This document shows, one piece after another, positions 31,075-40,224 of a DNA stretch of 64,000 bases. The notes beneath the pieces were generated by a model. The model had not been told where the DNA came from. It saw only the letters and a program-made list of their open reading frames with translations, and ran no database searches. Every line of letters begins with the position of its first letter. Within the stretch, counting starts at the first letter, position 1. The stretch lies in the NCBI GenBank assembly GCA_023362775.1, contig JALMGJ010000003.1, positions 1 to 64,000 of the forward strand, written 5' to 3'. Source of the stretch: Charina bottae (Eukaryota > Chordata > Lepidosauria > Squamata > Charinaidae). The position numbers and the translations under genes are program-made.

Positions 31075-33624
31075 ATGATTCAAGCCACAGACTGTTCCAC
31101 CTGGATGACTGAGAACCTTCATAGACATATTGCCATACATTTTGGGGATGAAACCCTGAAGTTGGTAAGGAAATTCGAGAAGACAGCAAGAAAGGTGGCA
31201 GACTATAGAAACCACCTACGTTTTAACCTCAGATGCAGACAACAGAGACTCATCCCGACAAGCCTACGCCTGCAATCTACAGTTAAGGGTCACAGAGCAG
31301 ATCAGATCTTGCAGCAGGCACAAAGACATCTTCTAAATGAAAGAATAAGGCAAGTCCACTTCACCATTGATGCCCTGCAATACAATTTTGAAAACCTTCA
31401 CCAGGAACTCACAGCCACCCTTCCTGACCCAATCCTGGATAGAGTTATTCAGCTTGGCAATAAAGTACAGCTGGCCCAGCATCACAAGACAAAGGAGAGG
31501 CAAACTAAGAAATTTGACATTCTTCTTTCTCGCAGCAAGCAGAAACAAGGAACTGGAGAAACCGCTGGGAGGAACAACAACAACAGGACCACAGAGGACA
31601 AAAAGAACATGTGGGTGAAAAATCTCTCAGACAGAGAACTTACCCAACCAGAGAGAGATGTCCTAGCCAAAGGTCTTAATTTTGCCATCACTCCCAAGCA
31701 AGTTCCGGTTGTGGAGCTCATTACAGCCACAGAATCTGCCATCCACAACAACCACCTACCTTTTGAAGAAGCAGAACAACTCCGGCTTAAAATATCTGCA
31801 GCTCTGTCCAGTGCTCAACCTCCTCCCCCCAACCTTACCATCCAAGAGAGGAGAGCCCTGACAGCCCTCAGCAAAGATGAAACCATCACCATTTTACCTG
31901 CTGACAAAGGAAGATGTACAGTGGTTCTAAACACTGCAGACTACCACAATAAAATTACCTCACTTTTGGAGGATCACCATACATATGAAAAACTGAAAAG
32001 AGACCCCACCAACAATTACAAGAAAAAGGCAATAGACAGTTTGAAACAATTGGAACATGATGGCTCCATCGATAGGATTACCTACCACCGTCTGTATCCT
32101 GGAGAAGCCATCCCCTGCATCTACGGACTTCCTAAGATCCACAAGGAAGGAACACCCCTCCGACCCATAGTCAGCAGCATCAATTCGGTAACATACAACA
32201 TTGCCAAACACCTCTCTACCATACTAGCACCTCTAGTTGGACACTCTGAACACCACATCCATAATTCGGAAGAATTTGTTTCCAAAGCAAAGATCCTGAA
32301 ACTGGATACAGATGAAACTATGGTCTCCTTTGATGTGTCCTCCCTTTTCACCAGCATCCCCACCACTCATGCTCTATCCGCTGTCAGGAAGAGACTAGAA
32401 GAGGACAGCACCCTGGAAAGGAGAAGCCATCTCAACCCAAACCAGATCTGCCATCTTCTGGACCTGTGTCTTAACACCACTTATTTCACATACAGAGGTG
32501 ACTTTTACAGACAAAAACACGGCTGTGCCATGGGTTCTCCTGTGTCACCCATTGTGGCCAATTTATACATGGAAGAAGTGGAGAAGAAAGCACTCAACAC
32601 ATTCCAGGGAACGGTGCCCACCCACTGGTTTAGGTATGTGGATGACACCTGGGTCAAAATCAAGGCCCAGGAAGTACAGGCCTTCACGGACCATATAAAC
32701 ACTATAGATGCCAACATTAGCTTCACCAGAGAAGACACCAAGGACAACAGACTGGCATTCCTAGACTGTGAAGTCCTCATTGGGACCGGTGGCAAGCTAG
32801 AAATAGGGATCTACAGGAAACCCACACACACAGATCAATACCTGATGTTTGACTCCCACCATCCACTGCAGCACAAACTAGGAGTCATCAGGACATTGTC
32901 ACACAGAGCAGAAACCATCCCCACCTCCATGGATTCCAAAAAGAATGAAAAGCAGCATCTGAGAACAGCTCTGCAGGCCTGTGGATATCCAAATTGGGCC
33001 TTCACCAAATCTAAGTCTACCAGACCTAAAACAGCGACAGATAGGGCTGAGACTCAGAGTAAACGGAAGAACCTGGTCATTCCTTACATGGCTGGCGTGT
33101 CTGAAAAGATCAAACGGATATTTGGCAAACACCACATACCTGTATATTTCAAACCCACCAACACACTGAGACAGAGGCTTGTACACCCCAAAGATCAAAC
33201 TCCAAAACACAAGGAAAGCAATGTAGTGTATGCAATCCAGTGCAGTGAGGAGTGCTCTGAACTCTACATTGGAGAAACCAAACAACCTTTGTACAGGAGG
33301 ATGGCCCAACACAGGAGAAGTAACACCACAGGACCAGAGTCAGCAGTTTATCTTCATCTAAAGGAAAAAGGACACTCATTTGAGGACATTAATGTTCACA
33401 TTTTAGACAGAGAAGATAGGTGGTTTGAGAGAGGGGTCAAGGAATCCATTCATGCCAACTTGGAAAATCCTTCCTTGAATAGAGGTGGGGGCCTCAGGCA
33501 TAACCTTTCCCCTATCTTCCTTCCTGCTTTGTCTTCTGTGCCTAGGAAGATTAAGACCATTTCACAAGCTCAACAGCAGCAGGGTAATCTTAACGATCCT
33601 CCTTTAGATGATAAAGGGACTTAG
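31075..33624 (+). CDS. PLE unit 7 polyprotein (RT + GIY-YIG), intact
   Basis: Full 849 codons. It differs from unit 6 by a conservative Val-to-Ile change (NLTIQERRAL, near 31840). All catalytic motifs are present. Neighbouring units on both sides are in the same orientation at exactly one period. Confidence 0.95.
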   Translation: MIQATDCSTWMTENLHRHIAIHFGDETLKLVRKFEKTARKVADYRNHLRFNLRCRQQRLIPTSLRLQSTVKGHRADQILQQAQRHLLNERIRQVHFTIDALQYNFENLHQELTATLPDPILDRVIQLGNKVQLAQHHKTKERQTKKFDILLSRSKQKQGTGETAGRNNNNRTTEDKKNMWVKNLSDRELTQPERDVLAKGLNFAITPKQVPVVELITATESAIHNNHLPFEEAEQLRLKISAALSSAQPPPPNLTIQERRALTALSKDETITILPADKGRCTVVLNTADYHNKITSLLEDHHTYEKLKRDPTNNYKKKAIDSLKQLEHDGSIDRITYHRLYPGEAIPCIYGLPKIHKEGTPLRPIVSSINSVTYNIAKHLSTILAPLVGHSEHHIHNSEEFVSKAKILKLDTDETMVSFDVSSLFTSIPTTHALSAVRKRLEEDSTLERRSHLNPNQICHLLDLCLNTTYFTYRGDFYRQKHGCAMGSPVSPIVANLYMEEVEKKALNTFQGTVPTHWFRYVDDTWVKIKAQEVQAFTDHINTIDANISFTREDTKDNRLAFLDCEVLIGTGGKLEIGIYRKPTHTDQYLMFDSHHPLQHKLGVIRTLSHRAETIPTSMDSKKNEKQHLRTALQACGYPNWAFTKSKSTRPKTATDRAETQSKRKNLVIPYMAGVSEKIKRIFGKHHIPVYFKPTNTLRQRLVHPKDQTPKHKESNVVYAIQCSEECSELYIGETKQPLYRRMAQHRRSNTTGPESAVYLHLKEKGHSFEDINVHILDREDRWFERGVKESIHANLENPSLNRGGGLRHNLSPIFLPALSSVPRKIKTISQAQQQQGNLNDPPLDDKGT

Positions 33625-33725
33625 AAACAAACATCTCAAAAATAACCATGACCTAGCCCCAGGTGCAAGGTCACACAGCCAGCCTAGAAACATATTTAAG
33701 GATTCCCTTACTAACTTTACTCAGA

Positions 33726-33762
33726 CTGAAGAAGCTCCTTGGATAAGGAGTGAAACGTTTCC
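33726..33762 (+). ncRNA. Hammerhead-like core upstream of unit 8
   Basis: Same sequence and spacing as the other spacers. Confidence 0.55.
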
Positions 33763-33788
33763 ACTAAGAAAATAGAAATCCAGTTGAC

Positions 33789-36338
33789 ATGATTCAAGCC
33801 ACAGACTGTTCCACCTGGATGACTGAGAACCTTCATAGACATATTGCCATACATTTTGGGGATGAAACCCTGAAGTTGGTAAGGAAATTCGAGAAGACAG
33901 CAAGAAAGGTGGCAGACTATAGAAACCACCTACGTTTTAACCTCAGATGCAGACAACAGAGACTCATCCCGACAAGCCTACGCCTGCAATCTACAGTTAA
34001 GGGTCACAGAGCAGATCAGATCTTGCAGCAGGCACAAAGACATCTTCTAAATGAAAGAATAAGGCAAGTCCACTTCACCATTGATGCCCTGCAATACAAT
34101 TTTGAAAACCTTCACCAGGAACTCACAGCCACCCTTCCTGACCCAATCCTGGATAGAGTTATTCAGCTTGGCAATAAAGTACAGCTGGCCCAGCATCACA
34201 AGACAAAGGAGAGGCAAACTAAGAAATTTGACATTCTTCTTTCTCGCAGCAAGCAGAAACAAGGAACTGGAGAAACCGCTGGGAGGAACAACAACAACAG
34301 GACCACAGAGGACAAAAAGAACATGTGGGTGAAAAATCTCTCAGACAGAGAACTTACCCAACCAGAGAGAGATGTCCTAGCCAAAGGTCTTAATTTTGCC
34401 ATCACTCCCAAGCAAGTTCCGGTTGTGGAGCTCATTACAGCCACAGAATCTGCCATCCACAACAACCACCTACCTTTTGAAGAAGCAGAACAACTCCGGC
34501 TTAAAATATCTGCAGCTCTGTCCAGTGCTCAACCTCCTCCCCCCAACCTTACCGTCCAAGAGAGGAGAGCCCTGACAGCCCTCAGCAAAGATGAAACCAT
34601 CACCATTTTACCTGCTGACAAAGGAAGATGTACAGTGGTTCTAAACACTGCAGACTACCACAATAAAATTACCTCACTTTTGGAGGATCACCATACATAT
34701 GAAAAACTGAAAAGAGACCCCACCAACAATTACAAGAAAAAGGCAATAGACAGTTTGAAACAATTGGAACATGATGGCTCCATCGATAGGATTACCTACC
34801 ACCATCTGTATCCTGGAGAAGCCATCCCCTGCATCTACGGACTTCCTAAGATCCACAAGGAAGGAACACCCCTCCGACCCATAGTCAGCAGCATCAATTC
34901 GGTAACATACAACATTGCCAAACACCTCTCTACCATACTAGCACCTCTAGTTGGACACTCTGAACACCACATCCATAATTCGGAAGAATTTGTTTCCAAA
35001 GCAAAGATCCTGAAACTGGATACAGATGAAACTATGGTCTCCTTTGATGTGTCCTCCCTTTTCACCAGCATCCCCACCACTCATGCTCTATCCGCTGTCA
35101 GGAAGAGACTAGAAGAGGACAGCACCCTGGAAAGGAGAAGCCATCTCAACCCAAACCAGATCTGCCATCTTCTGGACCTGTGTCTTAACACCACTTATTT
35201 CACATACAGAGGTGACTTTTACAGACAAAAACACGGCTGTGCCATGGGTTCTCCTGTGTCACCCATTGTGGCCAATTTATACATGGAAGAAGTGGAGAAG
35301 AAAGCACTCAACACATTCCAGGGAACGGTGCCCACCCACTGGTTTAGGTATGTGGATGACACCTGGGTCAAAATCAAGGCCCAGGAAGTACAGGCCTTCA
35401 CGGACCATATAAACACTATAGATGCCAACATTAGCTTCACCAGAGAAGACACCAAGGACAACAGACTGGCATTCCTAGACTGTGAAGTCCTCATTGGGAC
35501 CGGTGGCAAGCTAGAAATAGGGATCTACAGGAAACCCACACACACAGATCAATACCTGATGTTTGACTCCCACCATCCACTGCAGCACAAACTAGGAGTC
35601 ATCAGGACATTGTCACACAGAGCAGAAACCATCCCCACCTCCATGGATTCCAAAAAGAATGAAAAGCAGCATCTGAGAACAGCTCTGCAGGCCTGTGGAT
35701 ATCCAAATTGGGCCTTCACCAAATCTAAGTCTACCAGACCTAAAACAGCGACAGATAGGGCTGAGACTCAGAGTAAACGGAAGAACCTGGTCATTCCTTA
35801 CATGGCTGGCGTGTCTGAAAAGATCAAACGGATATTTGGCAAACACCACATACCTGTATATTTCAAACCCACCAACACACTGAGACAGAGGCTTGTACAC
35901 CCCAAAGATCAAACTCCAAAACACAAGGAAAGCAATGTAGTGTATGCAATCCAGTGCAGTGAGGAGTGCTCTGAACTCTACATTGGAGAAACCAAACAAC
36001 CTTTGTACAGGAGGATGGCCCAACACAGGAGAAGTAACACCACAGGACCAGAGTCAGCAGTTTATCTTCATCTAAAGGAAAAAGGACACTCATTTGAGGA
36101 CATTAATGTTCACATTTTAGACAGAGAAGATAGGTGGTTTGAGAGAGGGGTCAAGGAATCCATTCATGCCAACTTGGAAAATCCTTCCTTGAATAGAGGT
36201 GGGGGCCTCAGGCATAACCTTTCCCCTATCTTCCTTCCTGCTTTGTCTTCTGTGCCTAGGAAGATTAAGACCATTTCACAAGCTCAACAGCAGCAGGGTA
36301 ATCTTAACGATCCTCCTTTAGATGATAAAGGGACTTAG
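33789..36338 (+). CDS. PLE unit 8 polyprotein (RT + GIY-YIG), intact, outermost right unit
   Basis: Full 849 codons with one visible difference from unit 6, His for Arg in TYHHLYPGEA (near 34803). After the stop, a complete spacer with hammerhead-like core follows. Then come 49 bp of the next unit's start, ending at the family's 3' terminus (CATAGACA). Carrying a second copy of the unit's beginning at its 3' end is what PLEs with pseudo-LTRs show. Confidence 0.95.
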   Translation: MIQATDCSTWMTENLHRHIAIHFGDETLKLVRKFEKTARKVADYRNHLRFNLRCRQQRLIPTSLRLQSTVKGHRADQILQQAQRHLLNERIRQVHFTIDALQYNFENLHQELTATLPDPILDRVIQLGNKVQLAQHHKTKERQTKKFDILLSRSKQKQGTGETAGRNNNNRTTEDKKNMWVKNLSDRELTQPERDVLAKGLNFAITPKQVPVVELITATESAIHNNHLPFEEAEQLRLKISAALSSAQPPPPNLTVQERRALTALSKDETITILPADKGRCTVVLNTADYHNKITSLLEDHHTYEKLKRDPTNNYKKKAIDSLKQLEHDGSIDRITYHHLYPGEAIPCIYGLPKIHKEGTPLRPIVSSINSVTYNIAKHLSTILAPLVGHSEHHIHNSEEFVSKAKILKLDTDETMVSFDVSSLFTSIPTTHALSAVRKRLEEDSTLERRSHLNPNQICHLLDLCLNTTYFTYRGDFYRQKHGCAMGSPVSPIVANLYMEEVEKKALNTFQGTVPTHWFRYVDDTWVKIKAQEVQAFTDHINTIDANISFTREDTKDNRLAFLDCEVLIGTGGKLEIGIYRKPTHTDQYLMFDSHHPLQHKLGVIRTLSHRAETIPTSMDSKKNEKQHLRTALQACGYPNWAFTKSKSTRPKTATDRAETQSKRKNLVIPYMAGVSEKIKRIFGKHHIPVYFKPTNTLRQRLVHPKDQTPKHKESNVVYAIQCSEECSELYIGETKQPLYRRMAQHRRSNTTGPESAVYLHLKEKGHSFEDINVHILDREDRWFERGVKESIHANLENPSLNRGGGLRHNLSPIFLPALSSVPRKIKTISQAQQQQGNLNDPPLDDKGT

Positions 36339-36439
36339 AAACAAACATCTCAAAAATAACCATGACCTAGCCCCAGGTGCAAGGTCACACAGCCAGCCTA
36401 GAAACATATTTAAGGATTCCCTTACTAACTTTACTCAGA

Positions 36440-36476
36440 CTGAAGAAGCTCCTTGGATAAGGAGTGAAACGTTTCC
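36440..36476 (+). ncRNA. Hammerhead-like core in the terminal 3' spacer
   Basis: Same sequence as in the internal spacers; it lies in the outer right end of the array. Confidence 0.5.
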
Positions 36477-36552
36477 ACTAAGAAAATAGAAATCCAGTTG
36501 ACATGATTCAAGCCACAGACTGTTCCACCTGGATGACTGAGAACCTTCATAG

Positions 36553-37751
36553 ACAGCTGGCATCAGAGCTTCCAAGGTACAGGTGCCACACCAGTCTGGT
36601 GGCAGGATTTTATAAGCGGTTTTCCCACACATCCAAAACCATCCAGACAGGGGAACTGCCCGAGGCAGTAAGGATTTTTGGGGCACCACAAAATGTTACG
36701 TAAATTATCAACAAGACGACTGGGTGGACCTACTTCCATTTGCAGAAGTGGCTTAAAATAATTCAGTGCATCAGAGCAGGGGCTTCTCGCCATTCCAAAT
36801 TGTAAACGGACAGGAGCTGCCAGCTTCCCAGAATTAGGTAAATGTTACCCCCCCCCCGCACATTTGTGCAGTCGTGTCCGACTCTAGGGGCCGGTGCTCA
36901 TCTCCGTTTGTTAACCGAAGAGCCAGCGTTGTCCGAAGACGCTTCCACAGTCATGTGGCCGCATGACGCGCGCGGAACGCTGTTACCTACCCACCGAAGT
37001 GGTACCTATTCATCTACTTGCATTTGCATGCTTTCGAATTGCTAGGTTGGCAAGGGCTGGAGCTAGTGTGGGAGCTCACTCCGACAAGCCTGGCGTCCTA
37101 CCCGCTGAGCCACCACGCCCCCTCTTCCCAGAATTACCAAGCTACAAAACTAAAATTGTCCCTTTAGACTAGCATACAGCACATAAAAGGGTCATGGCCA
37201 ATAATTGAGAAAGCTTTGACAAAAGCAAAGGAAAGATACAAAAAATTTGCAGATAGAAAATGGGCACCAGAATGGCCATTCAAAGTGGGAGACAAAGTCT
37301 GCTTATCCACCAAATTTTTAAAATCAACGCAACCATGCAAAAAATTAGGGCCAAAATACATTGGGCCTTTTACAATTACAAAAATGATAAATAAAGTGAC
37401 AGCACAGCTACACCTCCCAAAACATTTATGGAGAGTACATCCAGTATTTCATTGTAGTCTATTAAACCCGAACAAACCCTCAGACCGGTGGCACCCAGAG
37501 AACGTAGCACCGATGCCAGCAGTAATAGATGGGGAACAACACTTGGAAGTACAGGAAATCCTAGATTCCAGATTACATCGCGGAAAATTACAATACTTGA
37601 TCCAATGGAAACACTTTGATAATTCACACAGGGAGTGGGTGGCAGAACGCACCCAAATCGAAGAACAAGTTTCACACCAAATTTCCAAACAAACAAACCA
37701 GAATGAAGGGGGGAGGAATTCTTGGGGTGGCGGAAGGTCACGGTAGCATCC
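36553..37751 (+). mobile_element. Ty3/gypsy chromovirus, integrase C-terminus and chromodomain, split by a SINE
   Basis: Bases 36553-36836 encode, in shifting frames, the end of the integrase core: QQDDWVDLLPFAEVA, then a frame with VHQS and GFSPF, and KRTG/NGQE. After the SINE (36837-37123) the frame 37216-37746 reads FKVGDKVCLSTKF, LGPKYIGPFTITKM and VHPVFHCSLLNPN, then a chromodomain (LEVQEILDSRLHRG, LQYLIQWKHF). Stops and frameshifts before 37216 kill it. The upstream pol and gag are absent: the PLE array begins exactly where they should be. A purine-rich tract GAAGGGGGGAGGAATTC precedes the LTR. Confidence 0.8.
36837..37123 (-). mobile_element. Sauria-type SINE, nearly full length
   Basis: On the minus strand a tRNA-related head (GGTGGCTCAGCGGGTAGGAC) leads into the body with GCAAATGCAAGTAGATGAAT and GAGTCGGACACGACTGCAC, then a short GGTAACATTTACC tail. 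An exact 13-bp target duplication CTTCCCAGAATTA lies at 36824-36836 and 37124-37136. It is inserted in the integrase. Confidence 0.92.
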
Positions 37752-38107
37752 TGACATGAGCAGACGCCGCTTAACGCGTTCCCAGACAGGCGCCAAATGC
37801 GTTCAATAGGAACATAGCAGCAACCCGCCGGGCAGCCGGGCAGCCAGCGCTGCGGAGCGGAGAGACACCCAGTCCTTTTATGTGGACAGCTCCAAGCGAG
37901 GAGGGTCCAGAGGGTGCGAACCGGCGCTGATTGCCGCATTCCATGGGGAGGGGGAAGCGGGGAAGTATTTAACTGCGAAGTCTTGAATCGCTGCTTTGCT
38001 TGGTTCGTTGACGCGAACCCAGGTCGCTCACTACAATTAACAGCTTTTCCATAGCCTATGGAGTGTGTTGGAGCTTAATTTGCCAGTCGAAGGACCGGAG
38101 CATCACA
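37752..38107 (+). mobile_element. 3' LTR of the second chromovirus
   Basis: Begins TGACATGAGC after the purine tract (or TGGGG at 37723) and ends near GGAGCATCACA, like the ends of the LTRs at 656-1020 and 15138-15532. AAGTATTTAAC near 37970 is TATA-like. Borders are approximate. Confidence 0.55.
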
Positions 38108-38267
38108 CCCCGTTCTCAACTAGAAACTGTCGTGGCAGGTGGTGGCCCTCGCAAAATTACAGGGCCAATTACACCCTTGGGTGAGTGAGGTTTGTCTGCC
38201 CAAGTGGTAGCCATGAAAAAGAAAGAGAGCACTGTATAAACGGTAGCCATTTCCAAGGTGCTCCTGC

Positions 38268-38500
38268 ATCCAAATCAGCCTCTATTGTTTGCCGAACGAA
38301 ACGCGCTGTTCGGCTCCCTCGGTTTCACGGGAGCCAGAGCAGCGCTGTGAAAGTGGGACTCAACTGGCACAGACGAAACGAAGTCCCCAATGACTAGTTA
38401 ACCTCTGTTGTTCACCGAACGAGAAGCGCGTCGTTCGGCTCTCCAGTCAGTTTCACAGAAGCGAAAGCTGCGCTGGGAAAGTGGGACTCAATGGGCAGTC
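38268..38500. repeat. Two diverged tandem repeats, each with a CCGAAC...GTTCGG hairpin
   Basis: Units near 38282-38372 and 38403-38495 share GTGGGACTCAA and the CCGAACGA start. The first can fold as GCCGAAC-10-GTTCGGC (38291-38314). The second folds as CCGAACGA-8-TCGTTCGG (38415-38438). Function unknown. Confidence 0.65.
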
Positions 38501-38621
38501 CCCTGCGGCGAAGGTGACACAAAGGAACAGCGCTCAGTTTTTCAAAAAGTAAGGATCCATTTAGTAGTTTTTCAAGGCACGTAGCACGCTCCTCATTCAC
38601 CCCCCCCTTTTTTTTTTTTCC

Positions 38622-38768
38622 TCAGTCCCTCTTCTTCTGGGCTTCCTTCACTTTGGTCTGGCAGATCCAGGCTTTAATTTTCTCAACCTTCACATTTTTC
38701 TTCCTTTTCAGGTCATCAAAGCACCTGATCACACACACTCCAGGGGCGTAAGGGAGAATTTCTTGCAT
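38622..38768 (-). CDS. Small ORF of 48 codons, unrecognised
   Basis: On the minus strand an ATG opens a lysine-rich 48-residue frame (LKRKKNVKVEKIKAW near the middle). An in-frame TAG lies three codons upstream. It lies between the hairpin repeats and a GC-rich stretch that leads to the ERV LTR fragment at 39240, in the same orientation as that LTR. It could therefore be a leader or gag-start remnant of the ERV, but I recognise no family. It could also be chance. Confidence 0.25.
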   Translation of the reverse strand: MQEILPYAPGVCVIRCFDDLKRKKNVKVEKIKAWICQTKVKEAQKKRD

Positions 38769-38882
38769 CCTGGACTAAGCCGCGATCTCTCCCGTCCTTT
38801 CTAGGTCTGGCCAGAGCACCTTTTTCTCTCTTCTCTCCTGTCCCCGGCGAGGCCCCTTCCGCGCCTGGACCCTGGCTCCCTT

Positions 38883-38915
38883 TGGCACCCCAGGTGGGAC
38901 TCTAACCCACAATCC
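38883..38915 (-). other. 3' half of a tRNA-Arg(CCU)-like sequence including CCA
   Basis: On the minus strand, 33 bases read as the anticodon-stem exit, T-arm (GGGTTAGAGTCCC) and acceptor 3' strand of a tRNA ending in CCA. From memory this matches vertebrate tRNA-Arg(CCU) with one or two differences (A for C in the T loop). No 5' half is present, so it is not a tRNA gene. On the plus strand it would read as a primer-binding site. Confidence 0.55.
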
Positions 38916-39239
38916 GGGGCTGGGTCTCTGGCGGGGCTAGGCGGCCAGGCGGAGGCGCTGACCAACGCGGCAGCTCCGAAGGCCGGGATGGCAGCCGCAG
39001 GGCGTGTGGCTGGAACCGGCGGCAAGGCAGGAACTGGGCTGGCGTTGGCTGCGGATTCTGCGGTCCGGGAGCTCCACGTGGCTGGGTGAGCTCGGTTTGC
39101 GAGCGGGGGCCAATTGGGCCTCGCGCTCCTTAGCCCGCCTCTCCGCCCTTCTTTGCCGCGCGCTGATAGGTGGAGGTGTTTCCCCTTCAGGGACCCCACC
39201 AATCAGCGGCTCCGGCTCCGGCTCTGTCTTTGCGCCTTC

Positions 39240-39452
39240 CCAGCAAAACGCGGTCAAAACGCGGTCTAGTCCTTCGCCCGGTGCAATTTAGCCAATCACC
39301 CGCAGAGCGGAAAAATCACCTTGGTTTTCTCAAGCTACCTGGAATAAGCGGACCTTCCTCCGCCAAGGGAGAAAAAGGTGCTGAACGGACAGCAGGCACT
39401 GTGTTTATAGTTTACGGAGATAATTACAGTGATTCATCAATAAACAAATTAT
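39240..39452 (-). mobile_element. Truncated ERV LTR, same family as 16828-17100
   Basis: Colinear with that LTR from the U5 side (AAAACGCGGTC) through the poly(A) and TATA regions. It then stops at CAATAAACAAA, so the first ~50 bases of U3 are missing. The poly(A) signal is changed (GAGAAAACC). Confidence 0.8.
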
Positions 39453-40115
39453 GGATGAATTCAGCTATAAAGATGACTCTCTTTGCCAGGCCTTTAATTG
39501 TTAATTGTTTTTAGCATTAATGTTAGTGTTAATGTTTTGTTCTAAAACTTATATTCTGTTTTTGTTTTTTTAAATTTCATGATATACCTTAAGTACTCAC
39601 CAGAACAGAAATAACAAATACACAAACAAACACATCTATATTCTTTGAATTAGTACCTGTTTTAACAGCCAAAGGGCACTTGCCATTGCAACAGGTGTTT
39701 TGGGTCCCTGGGGGAAAAAAACTGGCCACTCAGTACATTTTCCTAAGTTTTAAGGGTTTTTTACTGTTTAAAAATAAGTTCATTGTGCTGCAGGCATGCA
39801 TCATATATGACTCTGCACTATGGCCCATTATATAGAGACTAAAGCACAACTAAAAAAATAAGTTATTTGCAAGGAACAAGCAAAACATATTTGAAAAACT
39901 TCACAGCAGGGCAAGAACATACATACCTAAATAGCCCAAGTAAGTAAAACTTGAACAGAACAGGACCTCATCAAGAGAGCACAAGAGGTTACTAACAATC
40001 CCAAAGCAAAATAGAGTCATTCATTTTGTCATTTTTAAATGCACTCTGGAAGCTAAATACAGCAAGAGAGTATCAGAGCTTGCACCGAGTGCACCGACAT
40101 ACCAAAGCTCAAAAG
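39453..40115. other. No gene recognised
   Basis: AT-rich spacer without visible element ends. Confidence 0.35.
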
Positions 40116-40158
40116 CAACCAACCAACCAACCAACCAACCAACCAACCAACCAACCAA
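40116..40158. repeat. (AACC)n microsatellite
   Basis: Ten to eleven AACC repeats. Confidence 0.95.
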
Positions 40159-40224
40159 CGTTTTACTAGTCTTTGCATCTGTGCAACCTCAACAGTATTG
40201 GCAACATTTGTGTATGATGCACAG

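Larger units (their letters stand above)
17949..36552. mobile_element. Tandem, two-armed array of Penelope-like elements (eight units)
   Basis: Left arm (17949-22496) holds two minus-strand units and right arm (22497-36552) six plus-strand units. The arms meet back to back at two 5'-truncated units, so all 3' ends point outward. Unit starts on the right arm fall exactly every 2714 bp (22933, 25647, 28361, 31075, 33789), and the left arm shows the same spacing (18129 to 20843). Each full unit is a 2550-bp ORF plus a 164-bp spacer that serves as 5' leader and 3' trailer, as in PLE pseudo-LTRs. Units differ by only a few substitutions. The right end CCTTCATAGACA is also the end of the dispersed copy at 55975, so it is the natural 3' terminus. 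Confidence 0.95.

Noticed and set aside
17949..36552. Possibility that the array is a CRISPR, a classic satellite, or a host multigene family
   Set aside because: The unit encodes RT and GIY-YIG with PLE-specific motif order, and 5'-truncated dispersed copies with the same 3' terminus exist. That identifies a retroelement.
38622..38768. The 48-codon lysine-rich frame as a ribosomal or toxin-like small protein
   Set aside because: No family was recognised and the size is within chance expectation; kept only as a low-confidence feature.
38801..39257. Minus-strand frames of 106 and 133 codons
   Set aside because: GC-rich, Arg/Pro/Ala-rich composition, overlapping each other in different frames, no recognisable domain or splice boundary.
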